A DNA stretch of 39,717 nt. Source: Carboxylicivirga caseinilyticus (GTDB taxonomy: Bacteria; Bacteroidota; Bacteroidia; Bacteroidales; Marinilabiliaceae). Location: positions 1 through 39,717 of the forward strand of contig JAFMVE010000053.1 in the NCBI GenBank assembly GCA_025499705.1, in the 5' to 3' direction. Below are positions 25,902-36,253 of this stretch, piece by piece. The notes under the pieces are model-generated. The model saw nothing but the letters and a program-made list of their open reading frames with translations, made no database searches and had not been told where the DNA came from. Position 1 is the first letter of the stretch; the number at the start of each line of letters is the position of its first letter. Both the position numbers and the translations under genes were made by a program.

Positions 25902-26258
25902 ATGGCTGTTTCGAAAATAGAAAGAAGACGAAAAATTAAAGTGCGTGTTCGCAGCAAGATTAGCGGAACCGCAGAACGTCCCCGTATGACTGTATTCAGA
26001 AGTAACAAGCAGATTTCTGTACAATTAATTGATGATGTGGCTGGTAAAACATTGGCAGCTTCTTCATCTTTGGTTAAAGATATCGCTGAACAAAGCGGAA
26101 GTAAGTCAGATAAAGCTGCATTAGTAGGTAAAAGTATTGCTGAAGTTGCTGCTAAAGCTGGAATCACTTCTGTTGTATTCGACAGAAACGGGTACTTATA
26201 TCATGGTAGAGTTAAACAATTAGCTGATGCAGCTCGCGAAGCTGGGCTTAAATTCTAA
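25902..26258 (+). CDS. rplR: Ribosomal protein uL18
   Basis: A 5S rRNA-binding protein of the central protuberance, 118 residues. It begins with a basic tail ([20 protein letters not shown]) and contains [20 protein letters not shown] and the C-terminal [20 protein letters not shown], both characteristic. A partial Shine-Dalgarno-like AGGAG precedes the ATG. Normal position between rplF and rpsE. Confidence 0.97.
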   Translation: MAVSKIERRRKIKVRVRSKISGTAERPRMTVFRSNKQISVQLIDDVAGKTLAASSSLVKDIAEQSGSKSDKAALVGKSIAEVAAKAGITSVVFDRNGYLYHGRVKQLADAAREAGLKF

Positions 26259-26264
26259 CAAACT

Positions 26265-26783
26265 ATGGCTGGAAATAACAAAAGAGTAAGAAACAATAAC
26301 GATCTTGAATTAAAAGATCGTTTGGTTGCTATCAACAGGGTAACTAAAGTAACCAAGGGTGGTAGAACCTTCAGTTTTTCTGCCATTGTTGTGGTTGGAA
26401 ATGAGAACGGTGTGATCGGATGGGGGCTTGGTAAAGCCGGTGAGGTTACAACTGCTATCGCTAAAGGTGTTGAAGCTGCTAAGAAAAATCTAGTGAAGGT
26501 GCCAGTTATCAAAGGTACTATTCCTCATGAGCAATATGCACGTTATGGTGGTGCTAGCGTATTTATGAAGCCTGCTTCACACGGTACCGGAGTAAAAGCC
26601 GGTGGTGCGATGCGTGCCGTATTAGAGAGTGTTGGTGTAACTGACGTATTGGCGAAATCAAAAGGTTCGTCAAACCCTCATAACCTTGTAAAAGCTACTA
26701 TTACCGCATTAACTGAATTGCGTGATGCAAGCGAAGTAGCTCAGGTAAGAGGAGTGTCATTGGATAAAGTATTTAACGGATAA
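26265..26783 (+). CDS. rpsE: Ribosomal protein uS5
   Basis: A 30S protein at the mRNA entry channel, important for accuracy, 172 residues. The double-stranded RNA-binding-like N-terminal domain contains [19 protein letters not shown] (about 44-62). The second domain carries [19 protein letters not shown]. The spectinomycin-related loop region near the N-terminus ([15 protein letters not shown]) has no deletion. 6 nt after rplR. Confidence 0.98.
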   Translation: MAGNNKRVRNNNDLELKDRLVAINRVTKVTKGGRTFSFSAIVVVGNENGVIGWGLGKAGEVTTAIAKGVEAAKKNLVKVPVIKGTIPHEQYARYGGASVFMKPASHGTGVKAGGAMRAVLESVGVTDVLAKSKGSSNPHNLVKATITALTELRDASEVAQVRGVSLDKVFNG

Positions 26784-26794
26784 AAAGGAGAAAA

Positions 26795-26971
26795 ATGGCT
26801 AAGATAAAAGTAACTCAGGTTAAGAGTAAGATCGGGGCCACTGCCAGACAAAAAAATACTTTGGCAGCCCTTGGGTTGAGAAAACTTCAACAAACCGTTG
26901 AACACGAAGCAACACCTCAAATTGAGGGTATGGTTCAAAAAGTGCTGCACTTAGTGTCAGTAGAAAGATAA
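26795..26971 (+). CDS. rpmD: Ribosomal protein uL30
   Basis: A small 50S protein of 58 residues. The translation begins MAKIKVTQVKSKIGATARQK and ends MVQKVLHLVSVER; the SKIG motif and the LGLRKLQQTVEH segment are the family pattern. Position between rpsE (11 nt) and rplO (28 nt) is the standard spc order. AAGGAG lies 4 nt before the ATG. L30 is absent from some bacterial lineages, so its presence here is worth recording. Confidence 0.96.
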   Translation: MAKIKVTQVKSKIGATARQKNTLAALGLRKLQQTVEHEATPQIEGMVQKVLHLVSVER

Positions 26972-26999
26972 TTTGGTCAAACGAATTAGATAAATTAAT

Positions 27000-27446
27000 A
27001 TGAATTTAAATAACTTAAGACCTGCAAAAGGCTCAGTAAAAGCTTCAAAGCGAATTGGTCGCGGTCAAGGTTCCGGACGCGGTGGAACATCCACACGTGG
27101 ACATAAAGGAGCTAAATCTCGATCAGGTTACTCTCGTAAGTTCGGTTTTGAAGGTGGACAGATGCCATTGCAGAGAAGGGTTCCTAAATTCGGGTTCAAA
27201 AACATTAACCGCGTTGAGTACAAAGCTCTTAATATTGAGGTTTTACAAGCGTTGGCTGAAAAAAGCAGCCTAACTGTTATTGAACCAGAAACATTGAGGG
27301 AAGCTGGTCTGATTAGCAAGAACGATTTAGTAAAGATTTTAGGAAATGGTGAGTTGAATGCCAAATTGGAAGTTAAAGCTCATGCATTCTCAAAGTCAGC
27401 TGTCGAAGCTATCGAAGCTGCTCAAGGAACCGTAGTAAAATTGTAA
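27000..27446 (+). CDS. rplO: Ribosomal protein uL15
   Basis: A late-assembling 50S protein, 148 residues. Its glycine/arginine-rich N-terminal arm (RIGRGQGSGRGGTSTRGHKG, about 19-38) threads into 23S rRNA, and FEGGQMPLQRRVPKFGF follows. It ends 4 nt before secY, so the two are likely coupled in translation. Confidence 0.97.
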   Translation: MNLNNLRPAKGSVKASKRIGRGQGSGRGGTSTRGHKGAKSRSGYSRKFGFEGGQMPLQRRVPKFGFKNINRVEYKALNIEVLQALAEKSSLTVIEPETLREAGLISKNDLVKILGNGELNAKLEVKAHAFSKSAVEAIEAAQGTVVKL

Positions 27447-27450
27447 TTGA

Positions 27451-28794
27451 ATGAAACTATTCGAAACCATCCGCAACATCTGGAAAATTGAGGAGTTAAA
27501 ATCCCGAATCCTGACAACATTAGTGTATTTATTAATTTACCGTTTGGGTTCCTTTGTGGTTCTTCCAGGGATTGATCCTACTGAATTATCCGCTCTAAAA
27601 GATCAAACTAGAGACGGAGTACTTGGACTTCTTGATATGTTTTCTGGAGGTGCATTTTCTAATGCTTCTATTTTTGCATTAGGAATTATGCCTTACATCT
27701 CTGCTTCAATCGTAATTCAATTAATGGGTATAGCAGTACCTTATTTTCAACGTTTGCAACGCGAAGGCGAAAGTGGACGAAGAAAAATTAATCAGATTAC
27801 ACGATACCTTACTGTTGTGATTTTGCTTGTTCAAGGTCCTGGTTTTATTGCCAACCTTAGAGCTCAATCTGCCAGTGCCATAGTAGAGGATGGATTCGGA
27901 TTCTTTGCAACCAGTATTATTATCTTGACTGCAGGAACAATGTTCGTAATGTGGTTAGGAGAACGTATTACTGATAAAGGAATTGGAAACGGTATTTCAT
28001 TGATCATTATGATCGGTATTATTGCCCGTCTTCCTCAAAACCTGATTGCAGAATTCGTATCACGTTTAGAAGCTTCAAGCGGTAGCGGTGGTTTGGTGAT
28101 GTTGCTAATAGAATTTGTTGTATTGTTCTTTATTTTTGCCGGAACAATTTTATTGGTGCAGGGTACTCGTCGTATCCCTGTTCAGTATGCCAAAAGAATT
28201 GTTGGTAATAAGCAATATGGCGGAGTTCGTCAATATATTCCGTTAAAGGTAAATGCAGCTGGTGTGATGCCTATCATTTTTGCTCAGGCTATCATGTTTA
28301 TTCCGGTAACTTTTGCAGGTTTCGTTGATAGCGAAACAGCAACCGGATTTGCAGCTATTTTTGCCAACTTTACCGGATTTTGGTATAACTTAATTTTTGC
28401 ATTAATGATTATTGCTTTCACCTATTTCTACACTGCAATAACTATTAATCCTACGCAAATGGCAGAAGATATGAAACGCAATGGTGGATTTATCCCTGGT
28501 ATTAAGCCTGGCAGAAAAACCGTTGAGTTCCTGGATTCAGTAATGTCTAAAATTACGCTTCCTGGTTCAGTATTACTTGCTATTGTAGCTATCTTACCTG
28601 CTTTTGCAATGATGGCAGGAGTTGATCAGGGATTTGCTCATTTTTATGGAGGTACATCACTACTAATTCTGGTTGGTGTAGTTCTTGATACTTTGCAGCA
28701 GATCGAAAGTCATTTGTTGATGAGACATTATGACGGATTGACTAAGACGGGTAGGATTATGGGTAGAAGTTCTGGTGGAGCTGCCATTTATTAA
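27451..28794 (+). CDS. secY: Preprotein translocase subunit SecY
   Basis: The channel subunit of the Sec translocon in the inner membrane, 447 residues with about ten membrane segments. The plug and TM2 region is visible as LGLLDMFSGGAFSNASIFALG, split here at about residues 60-80, with PYISASIVIQL following. The cytosolic loop QGTRRIPVQYAKRIVG and the C-terminal ESHLLMRHYDGL are conserved. Its place after rplO is standard. The adk gene that often separates secY and map is absent here. Confidence 0.97.
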   Translation: MKLFETIRNIWKIEELKSRILTTLVYLLIYRLGSFVVLPGIDPTELSALKDQTRDGVLGLLDMFSGGAFSNASIFALGIMPYISASIVIQLMGIAVPYFQRLQREGESGRRKINQITRYLTVVILLVQGPGFIANLRAQSASAIVEDGFGFFATSIIILTAGTMFVMWLGERITDKGIGNGISLIIMIGIIARLPQNLIAEFVSRLEASSGSGGLVMLLIEFVVLFFIFAGTILLVQGTRRIPVQYAKRIVGNKQYGGVRQYIPLKVNAAGVMPIIFAQAIMFIPVTFAGFVDSETATGFAAIFANFTGFWYNLIFALMIIAFTYFYTAITINPTQMAEDMKRNGGFIPGIKPGRKTVEFLDSVMSKITLPGSVLLAIVAILPAFAMMAGVDQGFAHFYGGTSLLILVGVVLDTLQQIESHLLMRHYDGLTKTGRIMGRSSGGAAIY

Positions 28795-28815
28795 TGCAGA
28801 ATTACGATCATTGAA

Positions 28816-29601
28816 ATGATTTATTTAAAGACTGACGAAGAAATAGAGTTAATGCGTGAAAGCAACATGATTGTTGCTAAAACGCTTGGTGAGATAGCGA
28901 AAGTAATCAAGCCAGGAGTTTCTACGTTAGAACTAGATAAAATAGCGGAGACCTTCATTAGGGATAATGGAGGTACTCCTGCCTTTTTAAATTACCAGGG
29001 ATTTCCTAATACGCTTTGTACCTCGGTTAACGATCAGGTTGTACACGGAATTCCTAACAACAAACCTTTAAAGGAAGGTGATGTTGTTTCGGTTGATTGT
29101 GGAGCCCTTAAAAACGGTTTCTTTGGTGATTCAGCTTATACTTTTATGGTTGGTAATGTTGCCCCTGAAGTAAAAGCACTTTTAGAAGCAACTAAAGCAT
29201 CGTTATATAAAGGTATTGAACAGGCTATAGAGAATAACCGCTTGGGTGATGTTGGATATGCTATCCAGAAATATACCGAAGATTTAGGCTATTCTGTAGT
29301 TCGTGAAATGGTTGGCCATGGTATTGGTCAGAATTTGCACGAAGCACCTGAAGTTCCCAATTATGGCCGAAAAGGTAATGGAACCAAATTAAAAGCAGGT
29401 ATGGTGATTGCCATCGAACCAATGATCAATATGGGCAAGCGTCAAATTGTTCAGGAAAACGATGGATGGACCATCAGAACTGCCGATAAAAAGGTATCTG
29501 CTCATTATGAACATACTGTAGCAATAAGAAAAGGTGAAGCTGATATACTTTCTAGTTTTAAATTTGTAGAAGAAGTATTAACTTTGCGGTCTGAAAAATA
29601 A
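28816..29601 (+). CDS. map: Methionine aminopeptidase, type I
   Basis: Removes the initiator methionine from new proteins, 261 residues. The five metal ligands of the pita-bread fold are present: D94 and D105 ([15 protein letters not shown]), H168 ([10 protein letters not shown]), E201 (IEPMIN) and E232 (EHTVAI). There is no type II insert and no N-terminal zinc-finger extension. It lies 21 nt after secY and 14 nt before infA, so export, initiation and maturation genes are made together. Confidence 0.97.
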   Translation: MIYLKTDEEIELMRESNMIVAKTLGEIAKVIKPGVSTLELDKIAETFIRDNGGTPAFLNYQGFPNTLCTSVNDQVVHGIPNNKPLKEGDVVSVDCGALKNGFFGDSAYTFMVGNVAPEVKALLEATKASLYKGIEQAIENNRLGDVGYAIQKYTEDLGYSVVREMVGHGIGQNLHEAPEVPNYGRKGNGTKLKAGMVIAIEPMINMGKRQIVQENDGWTIRTADKKVSAHYEHTVAIRKGEADILSSFKFVEEVLTLRSEK

Positions 29602-29615
29602 AAAGTTATATAATT

Positions 29616-29834
29616 ATGGCGAAACAAGCGTCGATAGAACAAGACGGTACAATCATTGAAGCCTTATCCAATGCCATGTTTAGAGTGGAATTGGAGAACG
29701 GACATATCATTACTGCACATATCTCAGGTAAAATGCGTATGCATTACATTAAGATCTTACCAGGAGATAAAGTAAAAGTAGAGATGTCTCCGTATGATTT
29801 GACAAAAGGAAGAATATCCTATAGATATAAATAG
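29616..29834 (+). CDS. infA: Translation initiation factor IF-1
   Basis: An S1-like OB-fold protein that occupies the 30S A site during initiation, 72 residues, the standard length. It starts [20 protein letters not shown] and has the conserved [20 protein letters not shown] and [18 protein letters not shown]. The gene is flanked by map and rpmJ with 14 nt on either side. Confidence 0.97.
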   Translation: MAKQASIEQDGTIIEALSNAMFRVELENGHIITAHISGKMRMHYIKILPGDKVKVEMSPYDLTKGRISYRYK

Positions 29835-29848
29835 TAAACTGACTGATC

Positions 29849-29965
29849 ATGAAGGTTAGAGCATCTGTAAAAAAGAGAAGTGCCGATTGCAAAATCGTAA
29901 AACGCAAAGGGCGCTTATACGTGATTAATAAAAAGAATCCAAAGTTTAAACAACGTCAAGGATAA
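29849..29965 (+). CDS. rpmJ: Ribosomal protein bL36, zinc-free form
   Basis: A 38-residue 50S protein. It begins [20 protein letters not shown] and ends NPKFKQRQG, the L36 pattern. The usual form holds zinc with three cysteines and a histidine; only C14 remains here. The first cysteine position of the CxxC pair reads S, the later one N, and the histidine before KQRQG is replaced by F. It is therefore a zinc-independent variant. It lies 14 nt after infA and 4 nt before rpsM, the standard place. Confidence 0.95.
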   Translation: MKVRASVKKRSADCKIVKRKGRLYVINKKNPKFKQRQG

Positions 29966-29969
29966 TATT

Positions 29970-30347
29970 ATGGCAAGGATTGCTGGAGTTGATATACCCT
30001 CTAATAAAAGAGGTGAAGTAGCTTTGACTTACATCTACGGAATTGGACGTAGCAGAGCTAATGAAATTCTTAGTACCGTTGGTGTTGACCGCGATTTAAA
30101 AGTATCTGAGTGGACTGACGAACAAGTGAAAGCTATTCGTGAGACGATCGGTAGCTCTTTTAAAATCGAAGGTGAATTACGTTCTGAGATACAATTGAAC
30201 ATCAAACGATTGATGGACATCGGTTGTTACCGCGGTATTCGTCACCGTATTGGTTTACCATTACGTGGACAGTGTACTAAAAACAACGCTCGTACTCGAA
30301 AAGGTAAGAAGAAGACTGTTGCAAATAAAAAGAAAGCCACTAAATAA
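29970..30347 (+). CDS. rpsM: Ribosomal protein uS13
   Basis: A 30S head protein forming bridges to L5 and contacting P-site tRNA, 125 residues. It starts [20 protein letters not shown], carries the helix-two-turn-helix region [14 protein letters not shown], and ends with the basic tail [20 protein letters not shown] that reaches the P site. It opens the alpha group, 10 nt before rpsK. Confidence 0.98.
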   Translation: MARIAGVDIPSNKRGEVALTYIYGIGRSRANEILSTVGVDRDLKVSEWTDEQVKAIRETIGSSFKIEGELRSEIQLNIKRLMDIGCYRGIRHRIGLPLRGQCTKNNARTRKGKKKTVANKKKATK

Positions 30348-30357
30348 TAAGTAAGAT

Positions 30358-30747
30358 ATGGCAAAAAAGTCAGGATCTCAGAAAAAGAGAGTCGTAAAAG
30401 TGGAAGCGCAGGGACAGGCTCATATCCATTCATCTTTCAACAACATTATTATTTCGCTGACTAATACCAACGGTCAGGTGATCTCGTGGTCAAGTGCTGG
30501 TAAAATGGGTTTCAAAGGTTCTAAAAAGAACACCCCATATGCTGCACAAATGGCAGCTACTGATTGTTCAAAAGTAGCTTTCGACTTGGGATTGAGAAAA
30601 GTTAAGGTGTATGTGAAAGGTCCAGGAAATGGTCGTGAATCTGCAATGCGTTCAATTCATGCTGCAGGTATCGAAGTAACAGAAATCGTTGATGTTACTC
30701 CATTACCACATAATGGTTGTCGTCCACCGAAACGTAGAAGAGTTTAA
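30358..30747 (+). CDS. rpsK: Ribosomal protein uS11
   Basis: A 30S platform protein, 129 residues. Conserved segments are [31 protein letters not shown] and the C-terminal [16 protein letters not shown]. The Asn-Gly pair in PHNGC is the site where isoaspartate forms in E. coli S11. After it comes the largest gap of the block (144 nt) before rpsD. Confidence 0.98.
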   Translation: MAKKSGSQKKRVVKVEAQGQAHIHSSFNNIIISLTNTNGQVISWSSAGKMGFKGSKKNTPYAAQMAATDCSKVAFDLGLRKVKVYVKGPGNGRESAMRSIHAAGIEVTEIVDVTPLPHNGCRPPKRRRV

Positions 30748-30891
30748 TTTCTCACTAGTTATTAACCATAGGTTTTTGGCGGAGAATTTTGAATAAGAAT
30801 TGGTTATATGATTATTACATCCTCTCTATAATCAGCGGCTGCCATATTCAATATTTAAAGTCAAAAATTTGTAAGTCAAAAATTTAGAAGA
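30748..30891 (+). promoter_or_regulatory. Long rpsK-rpsD spacer with tandem 13-nt repeat
   Basis: This 144-nt spacer is the largest in an otherwise compact block. AAGTCAAAAATTT occurs twice, at 30858-30870 and 30873-30885, directly before the rpsD ATG (30892). TAACCA near 30765 and TGGTTA near 30802 can form a 6-bp stem. No consensus TAnnTTTG promoter is visible. It could be a leader for S4 autoregulation or an internal start site; neither is shown by sequence alone. Confidence 0.4.
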
Positions 30892-31497
30892 ATGGCTAGA
30901 TATATTGGTCCAAAAACAAGAATCGCTCGTAAGTTTGGTGAAGCGATTTATGGTCCGGATAAAAATTTCGAAAGAAGAAATTTTCCTCCTGGACAACACG
31001 GAGCAAACCGTCGTAGAAAAACAAGTGAATACGGTTTGCAGTTAAAAGAAAAGCAAAAAGCTAAGTATACTTATGGAGTTTTGGAAAAGCAATTCCGTAA
31101 TTTATATAAAAAAGCTTCACGCAGTAAAGGTGTTACTGGTGAGGTGTTACTTGGTCTTTTAGAATCGCGTTTGGATAATGTTGTATTCCGTATGGGTATT
31201 GCACCTACACGTGCAGCAGCGCGACAACTAGTATCTCATCGTCACATTGTAGTGGATGGTGGTGTTGTTAACATTCCTTCATATCAGGTTAAACCTGATC
31301 AAATTGTTGGAATCCGCGAAAAGTCAAAATCTTTGGAAGTAATTTCTGATTCATTGGCTAATTCTGGAGCGCATAAATTTTCTTGGATTGAATGGGATAG
31401 CAACTCATTATCAGGTAAATTCTTAACTGTACCTGATAGAAGCGATATTCCAGAAAATATTAAAGAACAACTGATAGTTGAATTGTATTCTAAATAA
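30892..31497 (+). CDS. rpsD: Ribosomal protein uS4
   Basis: A primary 30S assembly protein and, in many bacteria, a translational repressor of its own operon, 201 residues. The S4 RNA-binding domain is at about 95-160 ([20 protein letters not shown]). The N-terminal zinc knuckle cysteines of the C-plus form are missing, so like S14 and L36 this is a zinc-free version. It begins after an unusually long spacer and is followed by rpoA 9 nt later. Confidence 0.97.
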   Translation: MARYIGPKTRIARKFGEAIYGPDKNFERRNFPPGQHGANRRRKTSEYGLQLKEKQKAKYTYGVLEKQFRNLYKKASRSKGVTGEVLLGLLESRLDNVVFRMGIAPTRAAARQLVSHRHIVVDGGVVNIPSYQVKPDQIVGIREKSKSLEVISDSLANSGAHKFSWIEWDSNSLSGKFLTVPDRSDIPENIKEQLIVELYSK

Positions 31498-31506
31498 TTA
31501 ATTCTT

Positions 31507-32499
31507 ATGGCAATATTAGCATTCCAAAAACCAGACAAAGTAATCATGCTGGAAGCCGACGATAAATTCGGCAAATTTGAATTTCGTCCGCTCGAGCCAG
31601 GATATGGTATTACCGTTGGAAACGCCTTAAGAAGAATTTTGTTGAACTCTTTAGAGGGATACGCAATTACTACTGTCAAGATCGAAGGTGTAGATCATGA
31701 ATTCTCTAGTATTCCTGGTGTAATTAATGATGTTACCGAAATCGTTCTTAACCTTAAACAGGTACGCTTCAAGAGCCTGGTAGAAGAAACTGATCAGGAA
31801 ACTGTAAATGTTTCTATATCCGGTAAAGAAGAATTTACTGCAGGGGATTTAAATCAGTTTATGACAAACTTTGAGGTGTTAAACCCAGAGCTTGTAATTG
31901 CTAAAATGAATCCGGAAGTAAATCTGCAAATGACATTAACCATTAATAAAGGACGTGGTTATGTTGTTTCAGACGAAAACAAACCAGTTGAGGCAGAATT
32001 TGGTGTAATTGCTATTGATTCAATTTACACTCCTATTCGTAACGTTAAATATGCGATTGAAAACTATCGTGTAGAACAAAAAACAGACTACGAAAAGTTA
32101 GTGATTGATATTGAGTCAGATGGTTCAATCCATCCAAAAGATGCCTTGAAGGAAGCAGCTAAAATTCTTATTTATCACTTCATGCTATTCTCAGATGAAA
32201 AGATCACTCTTGACTCAGATGAGAAATTTGGTAATGAAGAATTCGATGAAGAAGTATTACACATGCGTCAACTTCTGAAGACCAAACTTGTGGATATGGA
32301 TCTTTCGGTACGTGCCTTGAATTGTTTAAAGGCTGCCGACGTAGAAACATTAGGCGAGTTAGTTACATTTAATCGTAACGACCTGCTTAAATTCCGTAAT
32401 TTTGGTAAGAAGTCTCTTACAGAACTAGATGATCTGTTACTTAACATGGGACTGACTTTCGGAATGGATACCGCAAAGTATAAATTAGACAAGGAATAA
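31507..32499 (+). CDS. rpoA: RNA polymerase alpha subunit
   Basis: A 330-residue subunit that dimerises to start polymerase assembly. The N-terminal domain (1 to about 230) has [20 protein letters not shown], the dimer interface. An acidic linker (NEEFDEEV) leads to the C-terminal domain from about 255, with [20 protein letters not shown] and the helix-hairpin-helix [16 protein letters not shown] that contacts DNA and activators. Both domains are complete. 5 nt before rplQ. Confidence 0.98.
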   Translation: MAILAFQKPDKVIMLEADDKFGKFEFRPLEPGYGITVGNALRRILLNSLEGYAITTVKIEGVDHEFSSIPGVINDVTEIVLNLKQVRFKSLVEETDQETVNVSISGKEEFTAGDLNQFMTNFEVLNPELVIAKMNPEVNLQMTLTINKGRGYVVSDENKPVEAEFGVIAIDSIYTPIRNVKYAIENYRVEQKTDYEKLVIDIESDGSIHPKDALKEAAKILIYHFMLFSDEKITLDSDEKFGNEEFDEEVLHMRQLLKTKLVDMDLSVRALNCLKAADVETLGELVTFNRNDLLKFRNFGKKSLTELDDLLLNMGLTFGMDTAKYKLDKE

Positions 32500-32504
32500 T
32501 CGCG

Positions 32505-33035
32505 ATGAGACATAGAAAGAAATTTAATCATTTAGGTCGTACGAGCGCACATCGTAAAGCAATGTTAGCAAATATGGCTTCGTCTTTGATCCTTCACAAA
32601 AGAATCAAAACGACTGTAGCTAAAGCTAAGGCATTGCGTATTTATGTTGAGCCTCTTATTACAAAGACCAAAGGTTTGAGCACTATTGAGGAAAAAACTC
32701 ATGCTCAACGTACAGTATTTGCTATCTTGAAAGATAAATACGCAGTAAAAGAATTGTTTACTGAAGTTGCTGGAAAAGTAGCAGATCGCCCGGGAGGTTA
32801 TACTCGTATTTTAAAGTTAGGTAACCGTTTAGGTGATAATGCAGAAATGTGTTACATAGAGTTGGTTGACTTCAACGAAAATATGTTAGAGACTAAGAAA
32901 GCCTCAGCAAAAGGTAAGAGAACAAGACGTGGACGTAGTAAAGCTACAGCTACTGCTGTAACTGAAGCTCCTGCTCAGGAAACTGCTTCATCTGAACAAG
33001 CTTCAGAATCTACTGATGCCGAAACAAAAGAATAA
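32505..33035 (+). CDS. rplQ: Ribosomal protein bL17 with acidic low-complexity tail
   Basis: A 50S protein near the tunnel exit. The conserved core is residues 1-124 ([20 protein letters not shown], then [20 protein letters not shown]). Residues 125-176 form an extra tail: first a basic [16 protein letters not shown] patch, then about 30 residues rich in Ala, Thr, Ser, Glu and Gln. E. coli L17 has 127 residues, so the tail is an addition; similar tails are remembered in other Bacteroidota. The last gene of the block, followed by a terminator 13 nt later. Confidence 0.96.
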   Translation: MRHRKKFNHLGRTSAHRKAMLANMASSLILHKRIKTTVAKAKALRIYVEPLITKTKGLSTIEEKTHAQRTVFAILKDKYAVKELFTEVAGKVADRPGGYTRILKLGNRLGDNAEMCYIELVDFNENMLETKKASAKGKRTRRGRSKATATAVTEAPAQETASSEQASESTDAETKE

Positions 33036-33047
33036 CATTTTTTAAAG

Positions 33048-33078
33048 AAAGGAAAGACGTTTTGTTTTTCCTTTTTTT
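33048..33078 (+). terminator. Terminator of the ribosomal protein block
   Basis: AAAGGAAAGAC (33048-33058) pairs with GTTTTTCCTTT (33064-33074) around a 5-nt loop, with one G-U pair, followed by more T's to 33078. Position directly after rplQ and before an enolase promoter marks the end of the roughly 18-kb transcription block. Confidence 0.75.
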
Positions 33079-33090
33079 CTTTGTTTGGTG

Positions 33091-33098
33091 TAAATTTG
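33091..33098 (+). promoter_or_regulatory. -7 element of the enolase promoter
   Basis: TAAATTTG matches TAnnTTTG exactly, 74 nt before the eno ATG and just after the rplQ terminator. The nearest clear TTTG upstream lies too far away (26 nt), so the -33 part is not convincing. Transcription should start near 33105. Confidence 0.55.
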
Positions 33099-33159
33099 GG
33101 GATAATTGTCAGGATGGACTATTATCCTTTTTTTTTAGAATTTTTCTATCAATACATAA

Positions 33160-34473
<1,314 letters not shown>

Positions 34474-34492
34474 TTGAAACTGAGATATAGTG

Positions 34493-34528
34493 AAGAGGCT
34501 GTCTGTTTTCAGACAGCCTCTTTTTTTT
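34493..34528 (+). terminator. Strong terminator after eno
   Basis: AAGAGGCTGTCTG (34493-34505) pairs perfectly with CAGACAGCCTCTT (34510-34522) around a TTTT loop, followed by further T's to 34528. This 13-bp stem is the strongest terminator in the window. The sequence up to gltA (34529-34760) contains no gene and only a one-mismatch -7 element (TACCTTTA near 34702). Confidence 0.9.
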
Positions 34529-34760
34529 ATCAATATTTCTTGTAATAATTGTTAATGCAACCATTATCTATGAACTAAAAAGATTTAATATGATGCATTT
34601 GTGTTGAATGTCACAATAAACTAATTAAAAAAAGTGTATCTTATTGCAACTATACGTAATATGCCCTTAAACAAAAGAGTTTCAATAAGTGTTTTATGTG
34701 TACCTTTAGTAAACCTCACTATAGGATAACCCTTTTTTTTTAACAACTCAGCTATATAAA

Positions 34761-36074
34761 ATGGATCATATTAAACAAAAAATCATTGAAATAGGCCGCC
34801 CAAAAGCAGAAACCGTAAAGAAGCTTACCAAAGAATATGGCGATAAAGTAATTCAGGAAGTTACTGTCGGTCAGGTTTTGACCGGAATGAAAGGAGTCGT
34901 TTCTTTATTAACCTGTACATCAAAGCTAGATCCTGAAGAAGGGATCAGATTTAGGGGCTATACAATACCTCAGTTGCAGGAATTGTTACCCAAGATGCAT
35001 CAGGATGGAGAACCTCTGCCTGAAGGATTATTCTACCTTATGTTGACAGGTGAATTGCCAACTAAGGATGATGTTAACTTTATTAGTAATCAATGGGCAC
35101 AGCGAGCTATGGGAATTCCGCCGCATGTGTTCGATGTGATTAATGCTTTGCCAAAGGATGCGCATCCAATGATTCAGTTTAATACTGCAATCCTCGCTAT
35201 GTCTACTGAGTCTCAATTTCGTAAGGCATATCTGGCCGGGATGGATAAAAAAGATTATTGGGATCCTACTTACGAAGGAGTAATGGATCTAATAGCTCGA
35301 CTGCCTGTTATTGCGTCTTATATTTATCGTAGGGTATTTCATAATGAGAATTACATCGAAATGGACCCAAGCCTTGATTGGGCAGGTAATTTAGCTCATA
35401 TGATGGGGTACGAGGATGTGGAGGTTAAGAGATTAATGCGATTGTATATGTTGATTCATGCAGATCATGAAGGAGGCAATGTTTCGGCACATGCAACTCA
35501 TTTGGTCGGTTCTGCATTGTCGAATCCTTATTATAGTTTCTCTGCCGGAATGAACGGATTGGCTGGTCCATTGCATGGTATGGCTAATCAGAATGTGATG
35601 CATTGGATAAATAAAATGCTGCGGGATATCGGAGATGAGAATCCAAGTGAAGAACAGATCAGGCAGTATGCTGAAACAACCTTAAGTCAGGGACAGGTTA
35701 TACCTGGTTATGGACACGCTGTACTTCGTAAAACAGATCCACGTTTTACTGTTCAGTTAGAATTTGCTAAAAAGTATATACCTGATGCACCTTTGATTCA
35801 GTTGGTGGAGAAGATTTATAACGTTGTACCTGAAATATTATCTTCAACCGGTAAGGTTAAGAATCCATGGCCAAACGTTGATGCTATAAGTGGTTCCTTG
35901 CTTTCATCCTACGGAATAACTGAGTATCCAATTTATACTGTTTTATTCGGTGTTTCAAGAGCTTTAGGGGTGTTGACTCAATTAATATGGGACAGATTAT
36001 ATGGTCTGCCTATTGAAAGGCCAAAATCGCAGAATCTTGCATGGTATATGAGTAAGGTTAATTATCAGGAATAA
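34761..36074 (+). CDS. gltA: Citrate synthase, mitochondrial-like type
   Basis: Condenses acetyl-CoA with oxaloacetate to citrate, the entry to the TCA cycle. It is 437 residues. Active-site residues are H272 (GPLHGMANQ), H319 (PGYGHAVLRK) and D374 (NVDAISG), almost the same numbers as in pig-heart enzyme (274, 320, 375). Extended stretches match the animal mitochondrial enzyme closely: HADHEGGNVSAH (233-244), YGHAVLRKTDPRF (317-329), KNPWPNVDA (367-375) and YTVLFGVSRALGVL (392-405). The typical proteobacterial NADH-regulated GltA lacks these. The gene symbol follows function. It is a single-gene unit ending at a terminator. Confidence 0.95.
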   Translation: MDHIKQKIIEIGRPKAETVKKLTKEYGDKVIQEVTVGQVLTGMKGVVSLLTCTSKLDPEEGIRFRGYTIPQLQELLPKMHQDGEPLPEGLFYLMLTGELPTKDDVNFISNQWAQRAMGIPPHVFDVINALPKDAHPMIQFNTAILAMSTESQFRKAYLAGMDKKDYWDPTYEGVMDLIARLPVIASYIYRRVFHNENYIEMDPSLDWAGNLAHMMGYEDVEVKRLMRLYMLIHADHEGGNVSAHATHLVGSALSNPYYSFSAGMNGLAGPLHGMANQNVMHWINKMLRDIGDENPSEEQIRQYAETTLSQGQVIPGYGHAVLRKTDPRFTVQLEFAKKYIPDAPLIQLVEKIYNVVPEILSSTGKVKNPWPNVDAISGSLLSSYGITEYPIYTVLFGVSRALGVLTQLIWDRLYGLPIERPKSQNLAWYMSKVNYQE

Positions 36075-36097
36075 TCCATTATTGTTATAAAAACTTT

Positions 36098-36127
36098 AAA
36101 AGAGGTGCTTAAAACACCTCTTTTTTT
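36098..36127 (+). terminator. Terminator after citrate synthase
   Basis: AAAAGAGGTG (36098-36107) pairs with CACCTCTTTT (36115-36124) across a 7-nt loop, with further T's to 36127. It lies 23 nt after the gltA stop codon. Confidence 0.85.
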
Positions 36128-36253
36128 GTTAGTATTTATTAAATTTAACTTAGTTGGCGTAACCATTCATTAAGTATGGGCATATACATTATCTGATTTT
36201 TGGATTATAATCATTTACATCATTTGTTTTTTACTATTTTTACCTGATAGGGA

